Below, one piece after another: positions 36,469 to 45,473 of a DNA stretch of 64,000 nt (positions are counted from its first letter, which is position 1; the number at the start of each line of letters is the position of its first letter). The DNA lies in the NCBI RefSeq assembly GCF_001650715.1, contig NZ_LWQT01000039.1, forward strand, positions 1-64,000. The letters are read 5' to 3'. Below the pieces are notes generated by a model, which searched no databases, had not been told where the DNA came from, and saw nothing but the letters and a program-made list of their open reading frames with translations. A program made the translations under genes and the position numbers. The DNA is from Paramagnetospirillum marisnigri (GTDB lineage Bacteria; Pseudomonadota; Alphaproteobacteria; Rhodospirillales; Magnetospirillaceae).

Positions 36469-37843
36469 CGCCAGCCTGCTCGGCACCACCACCTTCCGGC
36501 TGGCGCTCAGCTATCTGGGCATCTTCACGGTTTCGGCGGTGGCGCTGCTGGTGCTGGTGTCGTGGAGCACCACCATGTTCATCGAGTGGCAGGTGCAGGA
36601 AACGGTGGAGGCCGAGGCCACCGGCCTGTCCGAGGTCTATCGCGACCGCGACCTGGTCGGGCTGTCGGAAATCATCGGCCATCGGGTGCGTCAGGATCTG
36701 GACGCCCGCGCCACCTATCTCCTGATGGGCCTCGACGGCCATGTCCTGGCGGGCAATCTGCGGGCCTGGCCGCCCGAAGTGGGAAGCCAAGTGGGCTGGG
36801 CCCGTTTCCACATCATGCCCACCGGCGGGCTGGGACCGGGGGCCGAGGTGATGGCCCAGGTCTACGAACTGGCCGACGGCTATCGTTTGCTGGTGGGGCG
36901 GTCCCTGGCCGATGCCCGCAGGGTCAAGTCGGCCATCAACCGCGCGTTGGGTTGGGGCCTGGCCCTGACCATCCTGCTAGGCGTGGTCGGCGGCTATTTC
37001 ACCAGCCGTCACATGCTGCAGCGGGTCGATCAGATGAGCCGTACCGCCAAGAGCATCTTCGGTGGCGATATGAGCCAGCGCATGGTGCTGTCGGGAACCG
37101 ACGACGAGTTCGACTCCCTGGCCGAAAGCTTCAACGAGATGATGGACGAGTTGGAACGGCTGCTGGAAGGCATTCGCACCGTTTCGGACAATATCGCCCA
37201 TGACCTGCGCACGCCGCTCAACCGCCTGCGCTCACGCATCGATCTGGTGCTGCTGGGACCGCCCGACTGCGAGAAATATCATCGGACCCTGGAGGAAACC
37301 CTGGCCGAGGCCGACAATCTGCTGGCCACTTTCAGCGCCATCCTGACCATCTCCCATGCCGAATCCTCGGCGCGGCTGGAAAGCTTTCAGCCGGTGGACC
37401 TGTCGCAACTGGCGTCGGACGCGGCGGAACTCTACGAGCCCCTGGCCGAGGAAAAGGAGGTCACCCTGACTTGCGGCGTCGAGCCCGGGCTGACGGTGAA
37501 GGGCGACCGCCACCTGCTGTTCCAGGCCATCGCCAATCTGGTGGACAATGCCGTCAAGTATACCCCGGCCCATGGCAGCGTCACCCTGGCGGTGTCGTCA
37601 CTGTTGGAACCCGGCATGGTGGATCTGGTGGTGACGGATTCCGGCCCCGGCATTCCCGAGGAGTCACGTGACAGGGTGCTGGACCGCTTCGTTCGCCTGG
37701 ATGCCACCCGCACCACCCCGGGCAATGGTCTGGGCCTGTCGCTGGTCAAGGCGGTGGCCCGGCTGCACGGCGCCCGCCTGATGCTGGGCGACGCCCATCC
37801 GGGCCTCGAGGTCCGCCTGCGCTTCGTTCACGCCAAGGACTGA
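36455..37843 (+). CDS. Membrane sensor histidine kinase (EnvZ/QseC-like)
   Basis: A 462-residue kinase with TM1 (about 15-38), a periplasmic sensor region of about 125 residues, TM2 (about 165-187), HAMP, HisKA (NIAHDLRTPLNRLRSRI, phosphoacceptor His249) and HATPase (NLVDNAVKYTP, DSGPGIPEE, NGLGLSLVKAVARLHG). It starts with GTG and overlaps the OmpR-type regulator by 14 bases, its certain partner. The periplasmic domain shows no recognised ligand-binding family. Confidence 0.95.
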   Translation: MRPANASLLGTTTFRLALSYLGIFTVSAVALLVLVSWSTTMFIEWQVQETVEAEATGLSEVYRDRDLVGLSEIIGHRVRQDLDARATYLLMGLDGHVLAGNLRAWPPEVGSQVGWARFHIMPTGGLGPGAEVMAQVYELADGYRLLVGRSLADARRVKSAINRALGWGLALTILLGVVGGYFTSRHMLQRVDQMSRTAKSIFGGDMSQRMVLSGTDDEFDSLAESFNEMMDELERLLEGIRTVSDNIAHDLRTPLNRLRSRIDLVLLGPPDCEKYHRTLEETLAEADNLLATFSAILTISHAESSARLESFQPVDLSQLASDAAELYEPLAEEKEVTLTCGVEPGLTVKGDRHLLFQAIANLVDNAVKYTPAHGSVTLAVSSLLEPGMVDLVVTDSGPGIPEESRDRVLDRFVRLDATRTTPGNGLGLSLVKAVARLHGARLMLGDAHPGLEVRLRFVHAKD

Positions 37844-37849
37844 TCATCC

Positions 37850-37958
37850 CTGTCATCCCGACGACCATCGGGAGAAGAGATCTCGTCCAGGCACGGCTTT
37901 TCAGACTCGGCGCTGTCGGTTCAGGGGGAGATTCCTCGCTGACGTTTGGGACGACATG
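37850..37958. repeat. Small inverted-repeat element (about 110 bp)
   Basis: The left end TGTCATCCCGACGACCATCG and the inverted right end (read on the minus strand TGTCGTCCCAAACGTCAGCG), both continuing toward GAG-GATCTC-like strings, form a diverged inverted repeat of about 30 bases around a short core. It lies directly after the sensor kinase stop and codes for nothing recognisable. Confidence 0.5.
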
Positions 37959-37992
37959 AAACGTTAAAACGGCGAACGTGGAATCGGAGCCG

Positions 37993-38107
37993 CTCCTCCC
38001 CCCGCCTTGGTGGGGGGAGGCCGGGAGGGGGGCTCGCATCCGCCTGCATTTCCGTTGCCGTCAGCCCCCACCCCGACCCTCCCCCGGCAAAGCCGAGGGA
38101 GGGGGAT
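37993..38107. repeat. GC-rich paired palindromes (REP-like)
   Basis: CTCCCCCCGCCTTGGTGGGGG at the left and, inverted at the right, CCTCCCTCGGCTTTGCCGGG are each hairpins and are inverted copies of one another, continuing into GAGG-CGGG-GGGGGCT. Such units are intergenic repeats in GC-rich alphaproteobacteria. This copy separates the kinase from the convergent lipoprotein operon and may act in termination. Confidence 0.55.
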
Positions 38108-38161
38108 AGAGCAATTGTATGGCTCGCTGCTTCGGGCCAAAAGTCGAGCAGCATGCCCCCG

Positions 38162-39379
38162 CTATTGCCGGGTGGCCTTGGGCATGGGCGGTTCGTCCCC
38201 GGCGGGAGGGGATGAAGGTTCAACCGTCGCCGCCTTGGCGGGCGGCGGCAGCGGCTTGGTGTCCACATCGGGCAGTGGAACGGCGCTGTCATTGACGGGG
38301 GCCTTGGGCTTGGGCGGGGCCGGTACCGTCTTGGAAACATCCGGCTGACGCACCAGCGGCATGGGGGCGTTGGACGGCGGCGCGGCGGCGGGCTCGGCCT
38401 TGGCCATGGGCGGCTGGGCGGCGGCATCGGCGGCGGCTTCCAGGCGCGGCATCAGCGCGTCCATGACATTGGTCGCAAGATTATGGGCGATTAGCGACAG
38501 CTTGGGCGGCTTGCGCTTTCTCTCGAAGCCGGTGGCGGTGGCCTTGTAGCGCTGGTCGCTCCGTTCGGGGCCGAAGCGCTCGTCATCCTCGTCGGGCAGC
38601 TCGAAGCCACGGGAGGTGGCCTCGGCCTTGAGACTGGGCTGCCACTCGCGCAAGGCGCGGCTGTTGACCATGGCCAGCAGGCGGCCGGTCTTCATGTCCA
38701 GCACCCGCGCGCGCAACTCGTAGCCGGTGTTCGAGCGGACGGATTCGGCCACCAGCACCTCGATCATCAGGTCGGCCATGTTCTGCAGCGCCATGACCTC
38801 GACGGTGCGAGGGTCCATGTCCTCGGCCCCGGCGCCCATGATGCGCAAGATGGCGGTGCGGTCCACCACCTGGGCGTCGGCCTTGAGGAAGGCGCCGAGG
38901 AAGCCGTCCTGGAACTCCCATTCCCAGGTTTCGGGACGGGGCGGGCGGCCTTGTTCGCCGCCGGTCCGGCGCTGGGTCTCGGTGGCGATCTGGCGGTTGC
39001 CCGAGCGGTTGAGCGACAGGTCACCCTCGGTGCTGCCGGAACTGCGTTCGGCGGTGACGGTGCGGCTGTCGGAATACCATTGGGCCAAGGTGTCGGACAG
39101 CAAGCGGTTCCAGTAGAAGGCCAGCCGCGGGCGTCCTCCCCGGACATAGGCATCGGCGAAGCGGCCCACCACATCGTCGCGCGGCGCGAAACTGGCGGCA
39201 TTGACGGTGGTGTCCATGCGCGGCGCCGGGGCCTCGTCGCGGGCCGGGGTTTCAGGACGCGGCTGGGCCTTGGGCGGCGGCTGATAGGGCGGCGGCTTGG
39301 GTCCGACGGTCTGGGCCTGGGCGGCGGCGGGCAGCGCCAGGGCGCAGGCCAGCAGCAGGACAAGGGCGGGATGGGTCAT
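38162..39379 (-). CDS. Exported protein with possible LpoB/CsgG-like fold, Pro-rich tail
   Basis: A 405-residue protein beginning MTHPALVLLLACALALPAAAQAQ, a Sec signal peptide (a Cys at 12 sits inside the hydrophobic core and is not a clear lipobox). A Pro-rich linker follows, then a folded domain (about 60-280) containing FLKADAQVVDRTAILRIMG and ELRARVLDMKTGRLLAMVNS, reminiscent of the ETGEIVWSG end of LpoB-type domains, and a long Pro/Ala-rich C-terminal tail. I recognise no named family. It is the last gene of an envelope operon, overlapping the YcfL-like gene by 4 bases. The LpoB-like assignment is inference from strand pattern and neighbours. Confidence 0.8.
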   Translation of the reverse strand: MTHPALVLLLACALALPAAAQAQTVGPKPPPYQPPPKAQPRPETPARDEAPAPRMDTTVNAASFAPRDDVVGRFADAYVRGGRPRLAFYWNRLLSDTLAQWYSDSRTVTAERSSGSTEGDLSLNRSGNRQIATETQRRTGGEQGRPPRPETWEWEFQDGFLGAFLKADAQVVDRTAILRIMGAGAEDMDPRTVEVMALQNMADLMIEVLVAESVRSNTGYELRARVLDMKTGRLLAMVNSRALREWQPSLKAEATSRGFELPDEDDERFGPERSDQRYKATATGFERKRKPPKLSLIAHNLATNVMDALMPRLEAAADAAAQPPMAKAEPAAAPPSNAPMPLVRQPDVSKTVPAPPKPKAPVNDSAVPLPDVDTKPLPPPAKAATVEPSSPPAGDEPPMPKATRQ

Positions 39380-39843
39380 TTTGTTTCCCTCATCTCGATC
39401 AGATAGCCGTCCACCGTCTTGTCGCCCAGCGACAATTCCCGATAGTTGCCGATGGTGCGCGGCGACAGGTGGACGCGTTGCCAGGCGCTGACGATCTCGG
39501 CGGGCGCGCCGCTGGCGTCGGTGAACTGGGTGCGGGCCTCGGCGTTCAGGGGGAAGTCGGTGCAGTTGACCACCTGGGCCATCACCTCCACCGTGCCGGT
39601 GGCCGTGCGCCGCGCCGAGATGGAGCGGACATACAGCTTGTTGATGATGGCCGGGTCGGTGATGTTGACCGAATTCAGCGGCATTTCCTTCAACGGCGAC
39701 TTTTCGTCCGGCACCATGGCGGGGCCGGGAACCAGATCGCGCTGGCTCGACACCCGGCCCATGTCGCAATGGGGGGCCGGTTCGATGCCGGAACAGCCGC
39801 CGAGCAGCAGCAGACCGAGAGCGGGGGCGAACAGCCGTTTCAT
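39376..39843 (-). CDS. YcfL-like (DUF1425) lipoprotein
   Basis: A 155-residue lipoprotein (MKRLFAPALGLLLLGGC, lipobox LGGC, Cys17). The mature domain (VVNCTDFPLNAEARTQFTDASG, WQRVHLSPRTIGNY) has the pattern of DUF1425/YcfL proteins, a beta-rich periplasmic fold. In enterobacteria ycfL lies just upstream of lpoB, the activator of penicillin-binding protein 1b. The same grouping appears here in an alphaproteobacterium. It is coupled at both ends by 4-base overlaps (with the COG3014-like gene and the 405-residue gene). Confidence 0.85.
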   Translation of the reverse strand: MKRLFAPALGLLLLGGCSGIEPAPHCDMGRVSSQRDLVPGPAMVPDEKSPLKEMPLNSVNITDPAIINKLYVRSISARRTATGTVEVMAQVVNCTDFPLNAEARTQFTDASGAPAEIVSAWQRVHLSPRTIGNYRELSLGDKTVDGYLIEMRETK

Positions 39844-41270
39844 GGGGATGACTCCTTGGACTCCGCCAGCGAGGCGGGCGGGGCGGTGATGACGGGGGCC
39901 GGAGGACCAGCCGGTCGGGGCGGGATCACCACCGGGCTGGCCATGATCTCGGGTGGCACGCTGCTGGGGGCGCGGGGATTCTTGGGGATGGCTGATCCAT
40001 CGCGGACCCAGGCCAGCCCACAGCGACCCGCCCGCTGGATGGCGACCTCGCGGGTGCCGAGGGACGAGCCGCCGGGAACCTGGAACTCCACCGTCAGGCT
40101 GGTGACCGAGGCGGGAAGCGACAGGGTCAATCCCTGGATGCGGTCGGACAGATTGTCCCAGGCGCGGATATCGGCATCGGCCTCGATGGAGCTGGCGACC
40201 CATTTGGACAGCAGCCCGACGACGGCCAGTCCGCCCGCCACCAGGGCGGCGCCTTGCTGCACGTCGCGGTCCTGGTCGTACTGGCGCTGGCGCTTGTTGC
40301 GGTCGCGGGAATAGTGGGGCGTGCGGGGGCCGCTTTCCGTGGCCACCTTGGCCGCCAGGACCGCGCCCACCAGGGCGACATTGCTCACGGTGTCGGCGGC
40401 GGATTTGTATTCCGCCTTGCCTTCCAGGATGGCGTCGAACTGCCGCCCGCCCCGGGTCGAGGCCTGGCGGTAGAGATCCTCCAGCAGCACGGCCCTGTCC
40501 TGGGGGTGGTCCTTGGGATGGTCGGGATCGGCCCAGCCGATGCGGGCGGTCTCGGTGGAGCCGCTGCGCTTGATCCGCAGGCGCGGCCCGTCGGAAACCT
40601 TGACCGGGGCCGAGCCGGTTTCCACCAGCACCAGCACATTGTCCTTGTCGCGGGGCAGGGGGGCATCGGCGTTGATGGCGCGGAATTCCTTGAAATCCTC
40701 GGCGGCCAGCGAGTCGTTGCCCCAACAATGGGCGGCCCAGCCCTGGAGGAAGGGCATCAGGGCGAAATCGGCCCGGTACTGCTCCTCCTCGGCGAAGGCG
40801 TCCTGCAGCATGCCGCCCTTGAAGCTGGCCCGGGCATTCTCGTAATCGCCTGCCCGCAGATACAACAGGCCGCGATAGTAATAGGCCATCACCCGCTCAT
40901 AGGGCTCGCCCTTGAAGTCCTTGACCTGTTCCTTGACCATCAACCGGCGGGCGGAGCGGGCTTCCTCGGTATCGGCATAGACCGCCTCGATACCGCCCAG
41001 GGCGTCGTCGAACAGCTCGGCGGCCAGGGCGTCGCGGCCCATGGCGAAAGTCGCCAGCCCCAGACGCATGTCGTTGAGCACACGGTTGCGTTGGCCCTGG
41101 GCCAGGGCGACGGCGAAATGGCGATGCAGCTCGGGCGGCTTGTCGGCGAGATAGGCGTGCAAGGTCGCGGTTTCGGGACTGGACTCCCGCTCGCGCGCCG
41201 TGACGCAGCCGACGCACAGCGCCGCCAGCACAAGGCTGGTGGTCAATCGTGATACGCCCGCGACGGCCAT
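39840..41270 (-). CDS. COG3014-like TPR-type lipoprotein
   Basis: A 476-residue lipoprotein (SRLTTSLVLAALCVGC, lipobox CVGC, Cys22). The N-terminal half is helical with tetratricopeptide-like pairs (ERVMAYYYRGLLYLRAGDYE, NARASFKGGM). The middle contains a short hydrophobic helix (SNVALVGAVLAAKVA) and the C-terminus is Pro-rich. It resembles the uncharacterised COG3014 lipoproteins found with YcfL and LpoB in gammaproteobacteria. It lies 19 bases after the LpoB-like gene and overlaps the YcfL-like gene by 4 bases. Likely a periplasmic scaffold; molecular role unknown. Confidence 0.82.
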   Translation of the reverse strand: MAVAGVSRLTTSLVLAALCVGCVTARERESSPETATLHAYLADKPPELHRHFAVALAQGQRNRVLNDMRLGLATFAMGRDALAAELFDDALGGIEAVYADTEEARSARRLMVKEQVKDFKGEPYERVMAYYYRGLLYLRAGDYENARASFKGGMLQDAFAEEEQYRADFALMPFLQGWAAHCWGNDSLAAEDFKEFRAINADAPLPRDKDNVLVLVETGSAPVKVSDGPRLRIKRSGSTETARIGWADPDHPKDHPQDRAVLLEDLYRQASTRGGRQFDAILEGKAEYKSAADTVSNVALVGAVLAAKVATESGPRTPHYSRDRNKRQRQYDQDRDVQQGAALVAGGLAVVGLLSKWVASSIEADADIRAWDNLSDRIQGLTLSLPASVTSLTVEFQVPGGSSLGTREVAIQRAGRCGLAWVRDGSAIPKNPRAPSSVPPEIMASPVVIPPRPAGPPAPVITAPPASLAESKESSP

Positions 41271-41289
41271 GGCCGCGTTTCCTTCCTGG

Positions 41290-41919
41290 TCAGCGATAGA
41301 TGATGTCGTCCTGGGCGGCCTTGGCGAATTCGTAGATGCCGCTCCAGACGATCTCGGCGGTTTCCAGGTCGACCATCTCGAAGACGATCTGGTTGTAGCG
41401 CTGCATCATGCCGGTCTTGGGGTCGCGGGAGTCCAACGAGGTGATGCGGCCGCCCAGGCGATAGTCGCCGCCCTTCTGGGCCTGGGTGGCGGGCAGGGTG
41501 GCGCGGTCGACGGTGCCCTGGCGTTTCAGATCGCGTTCCTTGGCCACCATGTCGGCGTAATGGCGGCCGACGAACTGCATCCGACCGGCGGCGGCGCGGT
41601 TGAGTCCGACACGCAGCCGATCGGTGATGGAGTTCTTGTTCAGCCGAGACGAGCTTTCATTGTGGAAATATTCCGAATCGATGATGATGCTGGGCGGCGT
41701 GGCGGCATTGGCCAGCCGGGGCTGGCTCAGCATGTCGCGCATCATCTGGTCGGTCATGGACACGATGTCCTGGCTTTCGATGCCCACCCCCTTGACCGGG
41801 CCGGACGTGGCGGGGTCCACATAGACGGTGGGCGAACCGGGGGTGTTGTCCACCCGCTGGCAGGCCGACAGGGTGGCGGCGGTGGCAAGGACGACGAGGC
41901 CAAGGCGAACGCGATGCAT
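41290..41919 (-). CDS. LpoB-like lipoprotein (penicillin-binding-protein activator family)
   Basis: A 209-residue lipoprotein (LGLVVLATAATLSAC, lipobox LSAC, Cys20). The mature part fits the LpoB family: conserved ITDRLRVGLNRAAAGRMQFVGR, the GGDYRLGGRITSL strand pair and the terminal VDLETAEIVWSGIYEF. In E. coli LpoB stretches from the outer membrane to activate PBP1b. Alphaproteobacterial targets are not established, so the activator role is by family only. It is the first gene of a four-gene envelope operon (LpoB-like, COG3014-like, YcfL-like, exported protein). Confidence 0.87.
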   Translation of the reverse strand: MHRVRLGLVVLATAATLSACQRVDNTPGSPTVYVDPATSGPVKGVGIESQDIVSMTDQMMRDMLSQPRLANAATPPSIIIDSEYFHNESSSRLNKNSITDRLRVGLNRAAAGRMQFVGRHYADMVAKERDLKRQGTVDRATLPATQAQKGGDYRLGGRITSLDSRDPKTGMMQRYNQIVFEMVDLETAEIVWSGIYEFAKAAQDDIIYR

Positions 41920-42052
41920 GGATGCTCTCCCATTGGGATGGGTCTGACTTTCTTCTCGAATTCAGGCGATCTTATGGCAAACGGAGGGTGCTTGCATCCG
42001 CCCATCTGCGCTACAGTATGGACCTGATATTATCCGGGGAGAGAAAACGTCC

Positions 42053-43387
42053 GTGCCGAATAAGCAGCACGCCCTTCTGGTCGAGGACAGCCCGACCCAG
42101 GCCTTGTTGACCCTGGCCGAGCTCGAGAAATTGCCCGACGTCAAGGTGGAGCACGCGGCCAGTCTGGCCGCGGCGCTGGAGGCCATCGCCAAGACCCGCT
42201 TCGATGTGGTGTTCCTGGACCTGACCCTGCCCGATTCCGTTGGCGATGAAACCGTGAAGCGGTTCTGTGGCGCCGCGCCCGAGTTGGCGGTGGTGGTGCT
42301 GACCAATCACGATGACGACGCCCAGGCCTTGCAGTCGCTGGAACAGGGCGCCCAGGACTACATGCTGAAGGCCCGCATCGACGCGCCCTCGCTGTCGCGG
42401 TCGCTGCGCTATTCCATCCAGCGCAAGCGCGCCGAAATCCTGGTGCGCGAGGCCCGTGACGAGGCCTTGGAGGCCAATCGCCAGCTCGAGCGGCGCATGC
42501 GCCAGATCAACTGCCTGTACGGCGTATCGCGCGCCCTGGAATCCCATGAACTGCCGCTGAAAGTGGCCATGGAGGAAGTGGTGGGGATCATTCCCAGCGC
42601 CTGGCTGCGACCGGAAACCATCGGGGTGCGCCTGACCTGCCATAATGGACTTCTGCCCGGCGGTTTCGTCGAGACCCCGGATTTCGTCGAGACTCCCTGG
42701 CGGCTAGAGGCCCAGGTCTTCGCCGGGTCGCGGCCCGCTGGACGCATGGAGATCTGCTGGCCCGAAAGCCGACCGGCCGAAGGCAGCCAGGCCTTCGCCG
42801 TTTCCGAGCGGGAACTGGTGCGCGAGCTGGCCCGTCGGGTGGGCCAGGCGCTGGAACGGGCCTGCGTCCAGAAGGAACTGGTGCAACTGGCCACCATCGA
42901 CTTCCTGACCGAGGCCCTGAACCGCCGCCACTTCATGCAGATGGTCGGCTCGGAAATCCAGCGCGCCACCCGCTATGGCCGCCCGCTGTCGGTGCTGATG
43001 CTCGATATCGACCATTTCAAGCGGATCAACGATGATCGCGGCCATGCCGCGGGCGACGAGGCGCTGAAGGCCTTTGTCATCCTGTGTCGCGACGTCTTGC
43101 GCGACCAGGACATCATCGGGCGGTTGGGTGGCGAGGAATTCGCCATCGCCCTGCCCGAGACCGGTCTGGCATCGGCCGAGGTGGTGGCGGGCCGGGTGCG
43201 GGCCCATCTGGCGGAAATGGAGATTCCGCTCAGTGGCGGCGATCCGTTGCACCTGACCACCAGCATCGGCGTCGCCGAATGCAAGGTCAAGGAAGGCGAG
43301 GGGTTGGAAGCCTGCCTGGGCCGTGCCGATGCGGCCCTCTATCGCGCCAAGGCCCAGGGCCGCGATCGGGTGGAAGCGGCGGAATAG
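42053..43387 (+). CDS. Receiver-GGDEF diguanylate cyclase
   Basis: A 444-residue response regulator: receiver domain (about 5-125, acidic LVEDSPTQ, phospho-Asp56 in VVFLDLTLPDS), a linker of about 140 residues with a coiled-coil start (EALEANRQLERRMRQ) and a low-complexity PAS/GAF-like region, and a C-terminal GGDEF domain with active motif RLGGEEF (about 358-364). Phosphorylation probably promotes dimerisation and c-di-GMP synthesis, as in PleD/WspR. It starts with GTG. No cognate kinase is adjacent; the gene converges with another receiver-GGDEF gene after 7 bases. Confidence 0.94.
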   Translation: MPNKQHALLVEDSPTQALLTLAELEKLPDVKVEHAASLAAALEAIAKTRFDVVFLDLTLPDSVGDETVKRFCGAAPELAVVVLTNHDDDAQALQSLEQGAQDYMLKARIDAPSLSRSLRYSIQRKRAEILVREARDEALEANRQLERRMRQINCLYGVSRALESHELPLKVAMEEVVGIIPSAWLRPETIGVRLTCHNGLLPGGFVETPDFVETPWRLEAQVFAGSRPAGRMEICWPESRPAEGSQAFAVSERELVRELARRVGQALERACVQKELVQLATIDFLTEALNRRHFMQMVGSEIQRATRYGRPLSVLMLDIDHFKRINDDRGHAAGDEALKAFVILCRDVLRDQDIIGRLGGEEFAIALPETGLASAEVVAGRVRAHLAEMEIPLSGGDPLHLTTSIGVAECKVKEGEGLEACLGRADAALYRAKAQGRDRVEAAE

Positions 43388-43394
43388 TCCGCCG

Positions 43395-44363
43395 TCACAC
43401 GAATTTGAACGAACCGCCCCCATTGGCCTTGACGGCGTACATGGCGGTATCGGCGAGACGCAGCATCTCGGCCAGCGAAACGGTGTCGTCGGGATAGACG
43501 GCAACCCCGATGCTGCAACTGATCTGGGCGGTGAAGCCGCCCTCGGCGGAGGTGCGGGTTTCCACCGCCTTCAGCAGATTGGCGCACAGACGGGCGAGTC
43601 CCTGCTTGTCGCGGACATTCTTCAAGATGGCGACGAATTCATCGCCGCCAACCCGGGCGATGGTATCGCTGGCCCGCAGTGAACTGACCAGGGCATTGGC
43701 GGAAATCTGGATCAGGCGGTCGCCCGCCTCGTGGCCCATGCTGTCATTGACCAGCTTCAGCTTGTCCAGGTCCACCACCAGGACGGCGAATTTTTCCTTG
43801 TGGCGACTGGCGTAGCGGTGGGCCTCGTCCAGACGGTCGTACAGCAGCGAGCGGTTGGCCAATCCGGTGAGCGGGTCGTACAGCGCCCGGCGCCGCAGCT
43901 TCAGCTCCTTGTACTTGCGATAGATGGCGTACTGGATGGCCTGATGCAGGTCGCCCTCGCTGAAGCGGCCCTTGATCACATAGTCGTCGGCGCCGTGGCG
44001 CAGGGCTTCCAGCACGAATTCCCGGTCGTCAAAGGCGCTGACCACGATCACCGGGGTGATGACCTGGGTGAAATCGACCCGGCCCAGAACATCCTTGGCG
44101 CTGCCGTCCTTGACCAGATAATCCAGCAGGCAAATCTCGTATTCGTTGGCGTTGAGGGCCTCGATGGCGCCAAGGCAATCGGTCACCCGCTGCAAGATCA
44201 GCTTGTCGCCGTAAATATTGCGCAGGACATGTTCGCAATAGGTGAAGTGGACAAGGTCATCCTCGACCACCAGGACGCGAAACGGCGATTTGGAGCAGAC
44301 TTCTTCAGGGTCCTGGAATGCCAGGAGATCGGAGGGATCAATGAGCATGGTCGTGGCCCCCAT
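43395..44363 (-). CDS. Receiver-GGDEF diguanylate cyclase, short form
   Basis: A 322-residue response regulator with a complete receiver (VLVVEDDLVHFTYC, phospho-Asp in CLLDYLVKDGSA, Lys in YVIKGRF) joined by a short helix (YRKYKELKLRRRALYDPLTG) to a GGDEF domain (RVGGDEFVAIL). Catalytic residues are intact, so it is a likely diguanylate cyclase. ATG codons at 44363 and 44348 are both possible starts. It faces the neighbouring receiver-GGDEF gene; a pseudo-receiver gene lies 91 bases upstream on the same strand, and the two may share a transcript. Confidence 0.94.
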   Translation of the reverse strand: MGATTMLIDPSDLLAFQDPEEVCSKSPFRVLVVEDDLVHFTYCEHVLRNIYGDKLILQRVTDCLGAIEALNANEYEICLLDYLVKDGSAKDVLGRVDFTQVITPVIVVSAFDDREFVLEALRHGADDYVIKGRFSEGDLHQAIQYAIYRKYKELKLRRRALYDPLTGLANRSLLYDRLDEAHRYASRHKEKFAVLVVDLDKLKLVNDSMGHEAGDRLIQISANALVSSLRASDTIARVGGDEFVAILKNVRDKQGLARLCANLLKAVETRTSAEGGFTAQISCSIGVAVYPDDTVSLAEMLRLADTAMYAVKANGGGSFKFV

Positions 44364-44454
44364 CCGTCATGTACTTTGGAGGCATTCTATCAGAAGTGGT
44401 TCCGGGGAACCACAACGCCCATAAAAAAATACCCAATACTGATGCTATACATGG

Positions 44455-45363
44455 CTATCGCGAAGTATATGTGCTCGCTATTTTTCGGCCGATCATCGAA
44501 AGGGATTCCACGTCTGAATAAGTCATAATACTCGGGTTGTTCTTCAGCTTGCGGACATCGAGAAGGAAACCGTCGATGGTGTCGGTGGTATGTCCAAGGG
44601 TCTTCTGGACCCGCGTCGACATTTCGTCGGCGACGGAGTCAAGTTTGACCAGGCTGCGAAAATTGGTTTCAGGCGTGGCCCGGCTTTCCCGATGGCAGAT
44701 GGTCAGGGCGTTGCATTCCCACTCGATGGTCGCCGCCAGCCGTTTGATCCGCTCCACGGCAATGGCGGCAAGGGAATCCTGCTTGGCCTTGAGGTAGCGT
44801 TCCGGCGTCACGCCCTGGCCCCTGGCCCGCATGGGATTGGGGACGTGGAACTGGGTGGCCGAGGTGGCGCCGGGGCGCGGCGCGGCGCGGCGGTCGGGCC
44901 CGATATAATCATGGGTAACCACGAAGGGCTTGCGGCGCTCCACCAGCACTTTCAGGCGGTTCATCAGCTGGTCGGGGGCGAAGGGAATCAGCAGCAGGTC
45001 GTCGGGACCACTGTCCATGGCCGCCCGCACTTTCGGTTCATCGCGCGATGCCAGCAGCATCACCGTGACGATGAAGGGGTCGCGGCCCAGATTGCCCGCC
45101 CGCATTTGGCGCAGGAGATAGCTGGCGTCGTTGGCCTCGATCTCCTGGTTGACGATCAGGAAGTCGTGGTCGCCTTCCTCGCAGGCCTTGTGCGCGGCCA
45201 GGAAGGTGTTGGCCTCGGAGATGGTGCGGATGCCGATATTGTTGAGCGCCAGGCGGATGCCCTGTCGCAGCAACCCGCTGGGCTCGCATACCAGCGCCTT
45301 GACGCGTGACAGATCGATGGCCTGGGCAGGAGTAGTGGGAAATCTGGGGGCAAGTTCAGCCAT
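44455..45363 (-). CDS. Degenerate-receiver protein with helical C-terminus
   Basis: A 302-residue protein from the ATG at 45363 (an in-frame GTG at 45378 would add five residues). The N-terminal 130 residues have the receiver fold pattern, but the acidic pair is CEPS instead of two acidic residues, the phosphoacceptor position is Asn (LIVNQEIEAND, about residue 72) and the conserved Lys is Ile (LLLIPFAP). Phosphorylation is therefore unlikely. The rest, about 170 residues, is mainly helical (ERYLKAKQDSLAAIAVERIK) with a Cys pair and no recognised family. Pseudo-receivers usually act as interaction modules. It sits upstream of a receiver-GGDEF gene on the same strand. Confidence 0.85.
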   Translation of the reverse strand: MAELAPRFPTTPAQAIDLSRVKALVCEPSGLLRQGIRLALNNIGIRTISEANTFLAAHKACEEGDHDFLIVNQEIEANDASYLLRQMRAGNLGRDPFIVTVMLLASRDEPKVRAAMDSGPDDLLLIPFAPDQLMNRLKVLVERRKPFVVTHDYIGPDRRAAPRPGATSATQFHVPNPMRARGQGVTPERYLKAKQDSLAAIAVERIKRLAATIEWECNALTICHRESRATPETNFRSLVKLDSVADEMSTRVQKTLGHTTDTIDGFLLDVRKLKNNPSIMTYSDVESLSMIGRKIASTYTSR

Positions 45364-45444
45364 GACCGTCCGCAACACCCTACAGGACCAAAACGACGCG
45401 TACCGATGCCGGGCGGCAAAGGCCCGTACGTATATGCCGGGGGA

Positions 45445-45473
45445 ATTTAGAGCATTCCGCTGCCAAATTGCAA
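45445..45473 (-). promoter_or_regulatory. Candidate promoter of the degenerate-receiver gene
   Basis: On the minus strand TTGCAA (45473-45468), a 17-base spacer and CTAAAT (45450-45445) approximate sigma70 boxes and would give an untranslated leader of about 75 bases. Motif match only. Confidence 0.3.
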
